Source: Streptomyces koelreuteriae
GTDB taxonomy: Bacteria; Actinomycetota; Actinomycetes; Streptomycetales; Streptomycetaceae
Length of the DNA: 64,000 bases
Reading direction: 5' to 3'
NCBI RefSeq assembly: GCF_018604545.1
Contig: NZ_CP075896.1
Coordinates: forward strand, 7,254,001-7,318,000
The notes beneath the pieces were generated by a model. It ran no database searches. It had not been told where the DNA came from and saw only the letters and a program-made list of their open reading frames with translations. The stretch's first letter is position 1, and each line of letters opens with the position of its first letter. Below are positions 43,462 to 51,982 of this stretch, piece after piece. The position numbers and the translations under genes are program-made.

Positions 43462-44625
43462 ATGAGGTTGCTGCACACATCCGACTGGCACCTCGGCCGG
43501 TCGTTCCACCGGGTGAACATGCTCGATGCCCAGGCCGAGTTCATCGGGCATCTCGTCGCGACCGTGCGGGAGCGGGCCGTGGACGCGGTGGTCGTGTCGG
43601 GGGACGTGTACGACCGGGCGGTTCCGCCGCTCGCCGCGGTCGAGCTGTTCGACGACGCCCTGCACCGGCTCGCCGACCTCGGCGTGCCGACCGTTATGAT
43701 CTCCGGCAACCACGACTCGGCCCGCCGACTGGGCGTCGGGGCGGGACTGATCGGGCGGGCCGGCGTCCATCTGCGGACCGAGCCGTCGGCGGCCGGCACC
43801 CCGGTGGTGCTGGCCGACGCCCATGGAGACGTGGCCTTCTACGGCCTGCCGTATCTCGAACCGGCCCTGGTGAAGGACGAGTTCGGCGTGGCGAAGGCCG
43901 GGCACGAGGCCGTGCTCGCCGCCGCCATGGACCGGGTCCGCGCCGACCTCGCCGCCCGTGCCCCCGGCACCCGCTCCGTCGTCCTCGCGCATGCCTTCGT
44001 CACCGGCGGCGAGCCCAGTGACAGCGAGCGGGACATCACCGTCGGTGGTGTCGCCGCCGTACCCGCCGGTGTCTTCGACGGCGTCGACTACGTGGCCCTC
44101 GGGCATCTGCACGGCTGCCAGACCCTCACCGAGCGCGTCCGCTACTCCGGGTCGCCGCTGCCCTACTCCTTCTCCGAGGCCCGGCACCGCAAGAGCATGT
44201 GGCTGATCGAGCTGGACGCCGACGGGTCGGTCGAGGCCGAGCGCGTCGACTGCCCCGTGCCGCGCCCCCTCGCCCGGATCCGGGGCCCGCTGGAGGACCT
44301 GCTCGCCGACCCGGAGTACGCGGGCGACGAGGAGTCCTGGGTCGAGGCGACGCTCACCGACCCGGTCCGCCCCGCCGACCCGATGGCCCGGCTCACCGAG
44401 CGCTTCCCGCACACGCTCAGCCTCGTCTTCGACCCCGACCGCACCGAGGACGACCCCGACGTGTCGTACGCCCGGCGCCTCGTCGGCCGCAGCGACCAGC
44501 AGATCGCCGAGGACTTCGTCGCCCATGTGCGCGGCGCCGGACCCGACGCCCACGAACAGGGCGTGCTGCGGGACGCGTTCGACGCGGTCCGCGCCGACGA
44601 GACCGTAGGGGAGGTGGCCCGGTGA
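43462..44625 (+). CDS. sbcD: Exonuclease SbcCD subunit D
   Basis: SbcD is the Mre11-type nuclease that cuts hairpins and processes DNA ends with SbcC. The 387-residue protein opens with LLHTSDWHLGRSFHR (metal site), followed by VSGDVYDRA, ISGNHDSARRL, and ALGHLHGCQ, which complete the di-metal phosphoesterase set. A C-terminal capping and SbcC-binding region follows. The stop overlaps the sbcC GTG by four bases. Confidence 0.95.
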   Translation: MRLLHTSDWHLGRSFHRVNMLDAQAEFIGHLVATVRERAVDAVVVSGDVYDRAVPPLAAVELFDDALHRLADLGVPTVMISGNHDSARRLGVGAGLIGRAGVHLRTEPSAAGTPVVLADAHGDVAFYGLPYLEPALVKDEFGVAKAGHEAVLAAAMDRVRADLAARAPGTRSVVLAHAFVTGGEPSDSERDITVGGVAAVPAGVFDGVDYVALGHLHGCQTLTERVRYSGSPLPYSFSEARHRKSMWLIELDADGSVEAERVDCPVPRPLARIRGPLEDLLADPEYAGDEESWVEATLTDPVRPADPMARLTERFPHTLSLVFDPDRTEDDPDVSYARRLVGRSDQQIAEDFVAHVRGAGPDAHEQGVLRDAFDAVRADETVGEVAR

Positions 44626-47615
44626 GGCTCCACCGGCTCACGGTCACTGCCTTCGGCCCCTTCGGAGGCACCCAGAGCGTCGACTTCGACGAGCTGTCCA
44701 CCGCCGGGCTGTTCCTGCTGCACGGACCCACCGGCGCGGGCAAGACGTCCGTCCTCGACGCCGTGTGCTACGCCCTGTACGGCTCGGTGCCCGGGGCCCG
44801 GCAGGGCAGCGGACAGGGCGCGACCCTGCGCAGCGACCACGCCGCGCCCGCGATCCGCACCGAGGTCGCCCTCGAACTCACCGTCGCCGGACGCCGGCTG
44901 GAGATCACCCGCCAGCCGCCCTGGGAGCGCCCCAAGAAGCGCGGGACCGGCACGACACTCGACAAGGCCCAGACCTGGCTCCGCGAGTACGACGCGACAG
45001 CCGCCGCCTGGAAGGACCTCAGCCGCTCCCACCAGGAGATCGGCGAGGAGATCACCCAGCTTCTCGGCATGAGCCGGGAGCAGTTCTGCCAGGTCGTGCT
45101 GCTGCCGCAGGGCGACTTCGCCCGGTTCCTGCGCGCCGACGCCGAGGCCCGCGGCAAACTGCTCGGCCGCCTGTTCGACACCCGGCGCTTCGCCGACGTC
45201 GAGAAACGCCTCGCCGAGCGGCGCCGGGCCACCGAGGCCCAGGTGCGGGACGGCGACGCCGATCTGCTGGCCGACGCCCACCGGATGCAGCAGGCCGCGG
45301 GCGACGCCATGGAGCTGCCGGACCTGGACCCCGGAGAACCCGGGCTGGCCGAGGCCGTGCTCAGGGCCGCCGCCGTAGCCCGCAGCACCGCACGGGAACA
45401 GCTCACCGTCACCGAGTGCACGCTCTACGCCGCCGAGTCCGCGCAGGCCGTCACCGGCCGGGCCCTCGACGACGTACGCGAACTCGCCCGGCTGCAGAAG
45501 CGGTTCGCGGACGCTCAGGAACGGACGGCGAGCCTGGAGCAGGGCGCCGAGGCGTACCGCGAGGCCCAGGCGACCATGGAGCGGGCCCGCAAGGCCGAGA
45601 AGGTCGCGCCCGCCCTGGATCTGCGGGAGTCCGCCGACGCCGAACACCGGCGGGCCGCCGACGCCGAGGCACGCGCGCGTGCCCTGCTGCCCGAGAGCTT
45701 CGCCGACGCGGGCGCGGCCGGACTCGCCACGGCCGCGCGCCGGGCCGCCGAGGAACTGGGCGGACTGGACTCGGCCCGCCGCGCCGAGCGACGGCTGGCC
45801 GAACTCCTCGACGAGCGCGCCGGCCTGGACCGCCAGGAGCGGGCTGACGCTGACGTGCTGCGCGAGGCGGAGGACTGGCTCGACGGCTGGGAGGAGACCC
45901 GCACCGGGCTCCAGAACCGGGTGGATTCCGCGCAGCAGGCCGCCTCACTCGCCGAACAGCTCGACGTACGGCGCGAGCCCGCCCGGCAGCGGCTGGCCGC
46001 GGCTCGGCGGCGCGACCGGCTCACCCAGGACACCGACGAGGCCATCACCCGCGCCCGGGACGCACAGGAGCGGATGCTGCGCGCCAAACAGCACTGGCTC
46101 GACCTCAAGGAACAGCGCCTGACCGGTATCGCGGCCGAACTGGCCGCGCACCTCACCGACGGCGAGCCCTGCGCCGTCTGCGGTGCCACCGAACACCCCG
46201 CCCCCGCCCGCAAGGACGCCGGGCACGTCGACCGCGAGGCCGAGGAAGACGCCCTGGCCGCCTACCAGAGCGCCGACGAACGGCGCGCCTCGGACGAGCG
46301 GCGGCTGGGCGACGTACGGGAGGCGCTGGCGGCGGCCACCGCCGAGGCCGGTGACACACCCACCGAGCAACTCTTCGACGAGGCAGAGGAGTTGGAGGAG
46401 CAGTACGAGCAGGCCCGCCGAGGCGCCGCCGAACTGCACTCCGCGCGGGAGCGGCTGCGGCAGGCCGGGCAGGAGCAGGAACGGCGCGTCGCCGCCCGGC
46501 AGGAGGCCGCCGTACGGACCGCCGCCCGGGTCGGACACCGGGAGCGGCTGGACCGGGAACGGGCCGGTCTTGAGGAGGAGCTGAAGCGGGCGCGGGGCGC
46601 CCTGGACAGCGTCGCCGCGCGGGCCGCGCAGCTGGAGCGGCGGACCGCGCTGCTCACGGACGCCGCCGACACCGCCCGCGCCGCCGAGGACACCGCCCAG
46701 CGGCTCAAGGACGCCGACGCCCGGCTCGCCGACGCCGCCTTCCGCGCAGGCTTCGAGACCCCGCAGGCCGCGGCCGACGCCCTTCTCGACGACGCCGTCC
46801 ACCGCGAGCTGCAACGGCGGCTTGACGCCTGGCAGACCGAGGAGGCCGCCGCCCGGGCCGTTCTCGCCGAGGCCGACACCGCGGCCGCCGCCCGGCAGCG
46901 GCCCGCCGACCCGGAGAGCGCGGAGCGGGCCGCCTCCGCCGCGGACCGGCGGACCCGCGACGCCGCCTCCGCCCATGACGCCGCCGCCCGGCGCTGCGCC
47001 GAACTCGACCGGCTGTCCGCCCGGGCGAACGCCTCGGTACGCCGACTGGCGCCGCTGCGCGAGGAGTACGACCGGGTCGCCCGCATGGCCGGCCTCGCCG
47101 CCGGCACCTCGGCGGACAACGAACGCCGGATGCGCCTGGAGTCGTACGTCCTCGCGGCCCGGCTGGAACAGGTCGCCGCCGCCGCGACCGTACGGCTGCG
47201 GCGCATGTCCTCCGGCCGCTACACCCTCGTCCACTCCGACGACCGCACCGGGCGCGGGCGCAGCGGACTCGGACTGCATGTCGTCGACGCGTGGACCGGC
47301 CGCGAGCGGGACACGGCGACCCTGTCGGGCGGCGAGACGTTCTTCGCCTCCCTCGCCCTCGCCCTCGGCCTCGCGGACGTCGTCACGGACGAGGCGGGCG
47401 GTGTACGGCTGGACACCCTCTTCATCGACGAGGGCTTCGGCAGCCTCGACGACCAGACCCTCGACGAGGTCCTCGACGTCCTCGACTCCCTGCGCGAACG
47501 CGACCGCAGCGTCGGCATCGTCAGTCATGTGGCCGACCTGCGACGGCGGATCCACGCGCAGCTGGAGGTCGTCAAGGGCCGGTCCGGATCGGTGCTGCGG
47601 CAGCGCGGGACTTAG
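44622..47615 (+). CDS. sbcC: Exonuclease SbcCD subunit C (Rad50-like)
   Basis: The 997-residue ATPase starts at GTG 44622. Walker A is LHGPTGAGKTSVLDA near residue 34. Long heptad-rich coiled coils run from about 180 to 880. The zinc hook CAVC sits at the midpoint near residue 516 (GEPCAVCGATEHP). The C-terminal lobe has the signature LSGGETFFASLALALGLAD and Walker B LFIDEGFGSLD. It drives opening and closing of SbcD at DNA ends or hairpins. Confidence 0.95.
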   Translation: MRLHRLTVTAFGPFGGTQSVDFDELSTAGLFLLHGPTGAGKTSVLDAVCYALYGSVPGARQGSGQGATLRSDHAAPAIRTEVALELTVAGRRLEITRQPPWERPKKRGTGTTLDKAQTWLREYDATAAAWKDLSRSHQEIGEEITQLLGMSREQFCQVVLLPQGDFARFLRADAEARGKLLGRLFDTRRFADVEKRLAERRRATEAQVRDGDADLLADAHRMQQAAGDAMELPDLDPGEPGLAEAVLRAAAVARSTAREQLTVTECTLYAAESAQAVTGRALDDVRELARLQKRFADAQERTASLEQGAEAYREAQATMERARKAEKVAPALDLRESADAEHRRAADAEARARALLPESFADAGAAGLATAARRAAEELGGLDSARRAERRLAELLDERAGLDRQERADADVLREAEDWLDGWEETRTGLQNRVDSAQQAASLAEQLDVRREPARQRLAAARRRDRLTQDTDEAITRARDAQERMLRAKQHWLDLKEQRLTGIAAELAAHLTDGEPCAVCGATEHPAPARKDAGHVDREAEEDALAAYQSADERRASDERRLGDVREALAAATAEAGDTPTEQLFDEAEELEEQYEQARRGAAELHSARERLRQAGQEQERRVAARQEAAVRTAARVGHRERLDRERAGLEEELKRARGALDSVAARAAQLERRTALLTDAADTARAAEDTAQRLKDADARLADAAFRAGFETPQAAADALLDDAVHRELQRRLDAWQTEEAAARAVLAEADTAAAARQRPADPESAERAASAADRRTRDAASAHDAAARRCAELDRLSARANASVRRLAPLREEYDRVARMAGLAAGTSADNERRMRLESYVLAARLEQVAAAATVRLRRMSSGRYTLVHSDDRTGRGRSGLGLHVVDAWTGRERDTATLSGGETFFASLALALGLADVVTDEAGGVRLDTLFIDEGFGSLDDQTLDEVLDVLDSLRERDRSVGIVSHVADLRRRIHAQLEVVKGRSGSVLRQRGT

Positions 47616-47682
47616 GGGGATTTGTGGGGAGGCCCTAACCCCCGCCCCGGCGGCGCGAGTTGGCATTGTAGGTTCTTGCCTC

Positions 47683-48201
47683 ATGGTGCGATACGCGGAG
47701 CCGGGCACGGTGGAGTGGGTGGAGTCGGGCGGCGGACCGCTGATAGCGGTGCCCGAGACGGTGCTGCCGTTCTGGGCGGGTGCGGACGGTGAGGAAACCG
47801 CGTCCGACTACGACCGGGCCTGTGAGGTGGACGGACCCGTCGGGCTGCTGCCGGTCGGCGACTGCACGGCACTGGTACTGGGCGACGAACCGGCCTCGAC
47901 CACGTATCTGCCCGACCAGGGTGTGTTCGTGCGCTGGTGTGCGGGCAACTCCGAGGGCGAGCTCCTGGCGAGCGTGCCGGGCGCTGTCGCGACGGCGCAG
48001 TGGGAACCGGAGGTCACCTGGCAGGTGCCTGGGCCGGTGCTTCTGTTCGACGCGGCCTGGCCTGGAGGCGAGGCCTCGGGGAGTGACCGGGTGCGGGTTG
48101 TTCTGGAGCCGGGGCGTTATGCGGTTCGGGCGGCTCGGGTGCAGCCGGGGCCCGAGGTGTGGCTGGGGCTGGTGCAGCTTCGGTTGGTGGCGCCCAGATA
48201 G
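47683..48201 (+). CDS. Immunity protein 21 (Imm21)-like protein
   Basis: This 172-residue protein is acidic. It resembles the Imm21 family through VEWVESGGGPLIAVPE at the start, CEVDGPVGLLPVG near residue 50, and LGDEPASTTYLPD. Imm21 proteins are predicted antidotes of polymorphic toxins. No toxin gene is adjacent, so it is an orphan; it could protect against toxins of relatives or have another role. It is followed by repeat copy C. Confidence 0.7.
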   Translation: MVRYAEPGTVEWVESGGGPLIAVPETVLPFWAGADGEETASDYDRACEVDGPVGLLPVGDCTALVLGDEPASTTYLPDQGVFVRWCAGNSEGELLASVPGAVATAQWEPEVTWQVPGPVLLFDAAWPGGEASGSDRVRVVLEPGRYAVRAARVQPGPEVWLGLVQLRLVAPR

Positions 48202-48233
48202 CCGGGGGTGTCGGCCGTTGGCGTGTGCGGGTT

Positions 48234-48292
48234 GTCTGTGGCTGGTCGCGCCCACGCGGCGGAGCCGCATATCAGCACAGCCCCGCGCCCCT
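48234..48292 (+). repeat. Dispersed intergenic repeat, copy C (long variant)
   Basis: It begins like the short variant (CTGTGGCTGGTCGCGC) but then carries an insert with a GCGGC-GGA-GCCGC hairpin (48256-48268) and CATATC, before ending in AGCCCCGCGCCCCT. It lies between the convergent Imm21-like and DUF885 genes. Confidence 0.8.
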
Positions 48293-48363
48293 GAGAGGCC
48301 GATGCCCGCCCGCCTCATCGCATGGCTGGCCACGGATGAGGCGGACTGTTGGCGTCGGCCGCG

Positions 48364-50055
48364 TTACAGCTTGGACAGTTCGTCCACCAGGTCGTCCAGG
48401 CCCAGGGAGCCCTGGGAGAGGGCGGCCATGTGCCAGGACTTCGGGTCGAAGGCGGCGCCGTGGCGGGTGCGGGCGTTTTCGCGGCCCAGGAGCCAGGCGC
48501 GTTCGCCGAGCTTGTAGCCGATGGCCTGGCCCGGCATGGACAGGTAGCGGGTCAGCTCGCTCTCCACGAAGTCCGCGGGGCGGCTGCTGTGCGAGCCGAA
48601 GAACTCCTGGGCCAGCGCGGGCGTCCAGCGCTCCCCGGGGTGGAAGGGGGAGTCGTCCGGGATGGTCAGCTCCAGGTGCATGCCGATGTCGATGATGACG
48701 CGCACGGCGCGCATCATCTGCGCGTCCAGGTAGCCGAGGCGGCGCTCCGGGTCCGTCAGGAAGCCCAGTTCGTCCATCAGCCGCTCCGCGTACAGGGCCC
48801 AGCCCTCGGCGTTGGCGCTCACCATGCCGACGCTCGCCTGGTAGCGGGAGAGGTCCTGCGCCACGTGCTTCCACTGGGCGAGCTGGAGGTGGTGGCCGGG
48901 GACGCCCTCGTGGTACCAGGTCGACACCAGGTCGTAGACCGGGAAGCGCGTCTTGCCCATCGTCGGCAGCCAGGTGCAGCCCGGGCGTGAGAAGTCGTCC
49001 GAGGGTTCCGTGTAGTACGGGGCCGCGGCGCTGCCCGGAGGGGCGATGCGGGACTCCACCCGGCGCACCCGCTCGGCCAGGTCGAAGTGGGTGCCGTCGA
49101 GCGCGTCGATCGCCCCGTCCATCAGGGACTGGAGCCAGTCGCGTACCTCGTCGACGCCCTCGATGTGCGTGCCGTGCTCGTCCAGGTGCGCCAGCGCCAC
49201 CCACGGCGTGGCCGCGCCCGGCAGGATCTTCTCGGCCTCCTTCTTCATCTCGCCGAGGAGACGGTGGTACTCGGACCAGCCGTAGGCGTACGCCTCGTCC
49301 AGGTCGAGGTCCGTGCCGTTGAAGTAGCGCACCCAGCGCGCGTACCGCTCCCGGCCCACCACGTCCGGCGACCCCTCGATCGCCGGCGCGTACACGTCCC
49401 GCATCCAGTCGCGCAGCCGCAGCACGGCCTCGGTGGCCGAGCGGGCGGCGGTGTCCAGCTCGGACCGCAGCGACGGTGGGCCCCCGGCCGCGAACTGCTC
49501 GAACCAGCCCTGCCCCTCGCCGTCCGCGTCGGCCCACTCGCCGAGCTGCTCCACGAACGTGGCCGTGGCGCGGGGCCCGCCGTACAGCTTCCGCTCCAGG
49601 CCGAGCGCCAGGGACTGCCGGTACCCCTCCAGCGCGGCCGGGACCGCGCGCAGCCGCTCCGCGATCGCCGTCCAGTCCTCCTCCGTCTGCGCCGGTGTCA
49701 CCGTGAACACCTGGCGCACCGCATGGGCGACGGAGCTCAGGTTGCTGACGGAGCGCAGGCTCTCCTCGGCGTCGTGCACGGCCAGTTCGGCGTCGAGCCG
49801 CTCGCGCAGCAGCCGTCCGCAGCGGCGTTCGATCTCACTGTCCGCGCCGGGCAGCCGCTCGGCCTCGTCCAGCCGGGCCAGCGTCCGGCGCGCCAGCTCC
49901 GCGGAGGCTTCCTGGCCCGCGGGCGAGGTGTCGGGCAGCCTGCTCGAACTCTCCTTCACGCCGAGGAACGTGCCGGTGATCGGGTCGAGGGCGATGAGCT
50001 CGTCGACGTAGGCGTCGGCGACCTCACGGGGCAGCGGGCTCTTGATCTCAGACAT
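48364..50055 (-). CDS. DUF885 family metallohydrolase-like protein
   Basis: This is a 563-residue protein starting at ATG 50055. The family hallmark STWYHEGVPGHHLQLAQW near residue 380 supplies an HExxxxH-type zinc site, and SANAEGWALYAERLMDE gives the third ligand. DUF885 proteins are related to carboxypeptidases but mostly uncharacterised. It has no signal peptide, so it should be cytosolic. It starts 31 bases beyond the stop of the Lrp gene on the same strand. Confidence 0.88.
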   Translation of the reverse strand: MSEIKSPLPREVADAYVDELIALDPITGTFLGVKESSSRLPDTSPAGQEASAELARRTLARLDEAERLPGADSEIERRCGRLLRERLDAELAVHDAEESLRSVSNLSSVAHAVRQVFTVTPAQTEEDWTAIAERLRAVPAALEGYRQSLALGLERKLYGGPRATATFVEQLGEWADADGEGQGWFEQFAAGGPPSLRSELDTAARSATEAVLRLRDWMRDVYAPAIEGSPDVVGRERYARWVRYFNGTDLDLDEAYAYGWSEYHRLLGEMKKEAEKILPGAATPWVALAHLDEHGTHIEGVDEVRDWLQSLMDGAIDALDGTHFDLAERVRRVESRIAPPGSAAAPYYTEPSDDFSRPGCTWLPTMGKTRFPVYDLVSTWYHEGVPGHHLQLAQWKHVAQDLSRYQASVGMVSANAEGWALYAERLMDELGFLTDPERRLGYLDAQMMRAVRVIIDIGMHLELTIPDDSPFHPGERWTPALAQEFFGSHSSRPADFVESELTRYLSMPGQAIGYKLGERAWLLGRENARTRHGAAFDPKSWHMAALSQGSLGLDDLVDELSKL

Positions 50056-50086
50056 GCCGCCATCCTCGTACGACGGCACGCGCACG

Positions 50087-50578
50087 TCATCCGGATTGAG
50101 CCGAGGGCGAAGGCGGAAGCAGCGGTCCGCACTCCCACTGCTGGAAGATCAGCCGGGTCTCCACCCGCGCGACCTCCCGCCGCGAGGTGAACTCGTCCAG
50201 TACGAGCCGCTGCAGATCGGCCATGTCGGCGACCGCGACATGGACCAGATAGTCGTCCGGGCCGGTCAGGTGGTACACGGTCCGTGACTCCGGCAGCGCC
50301 CGGATCCGCTCCACGAACGGTCCCACCAGCTCCCGCCGATGCGGTCTGACCTGCACCGACAGCAGCGCCTCCAGGCCCCGCCCCAGCTTGGCCGGATCGA
50401 GCTCCAGCCGGTGCCCGAGGATCACGCCCGAGCGGCGCAGCCGGGTCACCCGGTCCAGACAGGTCGACGGCGCCACGCCGACCTGCGCGGCGAGATCCCG
50501 GTACGTCGCCCGGGCGTCGTTCTGCAACAGCCGCAGAAGATGGAGATCCACCGGGTCCAGTACGACAGATTCGGCCAT
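50087..50578 (-). CDS. Lrp/AsnC-family regulator
   Basis: This is a 163-residue protein from ATG 50578. The helix-turn-helix is LQNDARATYRDLAAQVGVAP plus STCLDRV. The C-terminal RAM (ligand-binding, multimerising) domain has VYHLTGPDDYLVHVAVADMA near residue 110. It is divergent from the trans-sulfuration enzyme, with 60 bases between, and typically would control that amino-acid gene in response to an amino acid. Confidence 0.9.
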   Translation of the reverse strand: MAESVVLDPVDLHLLRLLQNDARATYRDLAAQVGVAPSTCLDRVTRLRRSGVILGHRLELDPAKLGRGLEALLSVQVRPHRRELVGPFVERIRALPESRTVYHLTGPDDYLVHVAVADMADLQRLVLDEFTSRREVARVETRLIFQQWECGPLLPPSPSAQSG

Positions 50579-50638
50579 CGACCGAACGTAACACGGCATT
50601 CCTCCGCGCAGAACCGGTCAGTGTTCACCCTCCCTTCC

Positions 50639-51982
50639 ATGGACATCGACATGGGCATCGACATGGACACGGGCATGGACATGGGCATGAGGATGGACGC
50701 GCGTTCGGGTACCACACCGCGCGCTCTCGCCACCGAGGCCGTGCACGCCGGTCGGGACGACCTCGCCCGGCAGGGGCTGCACGCCCCGCCGATCGACCTG
50801 TCCACCACCTACCCCTCGTACGACAGCCGCGGCGAGGCGGCCCGGATCGACGCCTTCGCCGCCACGGGCTCGGAGCCGGACGGCCCGCCCGTCTACGGAC
50901 GGCTGGGCAACCCGACCGTCGCCCGCTTCGAGACCGCGCTGGCCCGTCTGGAGGGCACCGAGGCGGCGGTCGCGTTCGCCAGCGGCATGGCCGCGCTCAG
51001 CGCCGTCCTCCTCGTACGCGCCTCGATGGGGCTGCGGCACGTCGTGGCCGTACGTCCGCTCTACGGATGCAGCGACCATCTGCTGACCGCCGGGCTGCTG
51101 GGCTCGGAGGTGACCTGGACCGACCCGGCCGGAATCGCCGACGCGCTGCGCCCCGACACCGGTCTGGTCCTGGTGGAGTCCCCGGCCAACCCCACGCTCG
51201 CCGAGGTCGACCTGCGGGCCGTCGCCCACGCCTGCGGTTCGGTGCCGCTGCTTGTGGACAACACCTTCGCCACACCCGTCCTCCAGCGCCCCGCCGAGCA
51301 GGGCGCCCGGCTGGTGCTGCACAGCGCCACCAAGTACCTCGGCGGGCACGGCGACGTGCTGGCGGGCGTGATCGCCTGCGACGAGGAGCTCGCGGGCAGG
51401 CTCCGCCAGGTGCGGTTCGCCACCGGCGGTGTGCTGCACCCCCTGGCCGGCTATCTGCTGCTGCGGGGGCTGTCCACCCTCCCCGTACGGGTCCGGGCCG
51501 CCTCCGCCAACGCCGCCGAACTCGCCCGCCGCCTGGCCGCCGACCCGCGAGTGGCCCGTGTGCACTACCCGCGCATCGGCGGCGCGATGGTCTCCTTCGA
51601 GGTGCACGGCGACCCCCACGAGGTCATCGCCGGAGTCCGCCTCATCACCCCCGCCGTCAGCCTCGGCAGCGTCGACACCCTCATCCAGCACCCGGCGTCC
51701 ATCAGCCACCGCATCGTGGACGCGGACGACCGACAGGACGCCGGGGTGAGTGACAGCCTGCTGAGGATGTCGGTGGGCTTGGAGGACGTAGAGGACCTCT
51801 GGGCGGACCTGGACAGGTCCCTCCTAGGGGCGCGGGGAACTGCGCGACCAGCCACAGCGCACCCGCACCCGCCGACCGACGAAACCCCCTACGGCGCCGA
51901 CGCACTCCCCAACTCACCCGCACCCGACGCAACCCGCTCACCCAGCCGCGCCGTGATCACCAGCGTCCCCTCCTCCACCTGA
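50639..51982 (+). CDS. Cys/Met-metabolism PLP enzyme with foreign-looking C-terminal tail
   Basis: This is a trans-sulfuration enzyme (cystathionine gamma-synthase/lyase or methionine gamma-lyase type). It has VYGRLGNPTVARFE, FASGMAA, and the PLP Lys in LHSATKYLGGHGD. The family end LLRMSVGLEDVEDLWADLD is reached near base 51816. The frame then runs on for about 52 residues through repeat copy D and antisense to the GNAT gene. The start is unclear: seven in-frame ATGs lie in a repetitive tract (MDIDMGIDMDTGMDMG) with no ribosome site; 50639 is the first of them. Confidence 0.85.
   Translation: MDIDMGIDMDTGMDMGMRMDARSGTTPRALATEAVHAGRDDLARQGLHAPPIDLSTTYPSYDSRGEAARIDAFAATGSEPDGPPVYGRLGNPTVARFETALARLEGTEAAVAFASGMAALSAVLLVRASMGLRHVVAVRPLYGCSDHLLTAGLLGSEVTWTDPAGIADALRPDTGLVLVESPANPTLAEVDLRAVAHACGSVPLLVDNTFATPVLQRPAEQGARLVLHSATKYLGGHGDVLAGVIACDEELAGRLRQVRFATGGVLHPLAGYLLLRGLSTLPVRVRAASANAAELARRLAADPRVARVHYPRIGGAMVSFEVHGDPHEVIAGVRLITPAVSLGSVDTLIQHPASISHRIVDADDRQDAGVSDSLLRMSVGLEDVEDLWADLDRSLLGARGTARPATAHPHPPTDETPYGADALPNSPAPDATRSPSRAVITSVPSST
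51826..51870 (-). repeat. Dispersed intergenic repeat, copy D (short variant, inside a reading frame)
   Basis: On the minus strand it reads GCTGTGGCTGGTCGCGCAGT and then TCCCCGCGCCCCT. It lies beyond the normal end of the PLP enzyme and just past the GNAT stop. The plus-strand frame is open through it. Confidence 0.8.

Noticed and set aside
42172..44553. A 793-codon minus-strand open frame
   Set aside because: It spans several genuine plus-strand genes (YigZ, SbcD) and their intergenic DNA and has no family resemblance.
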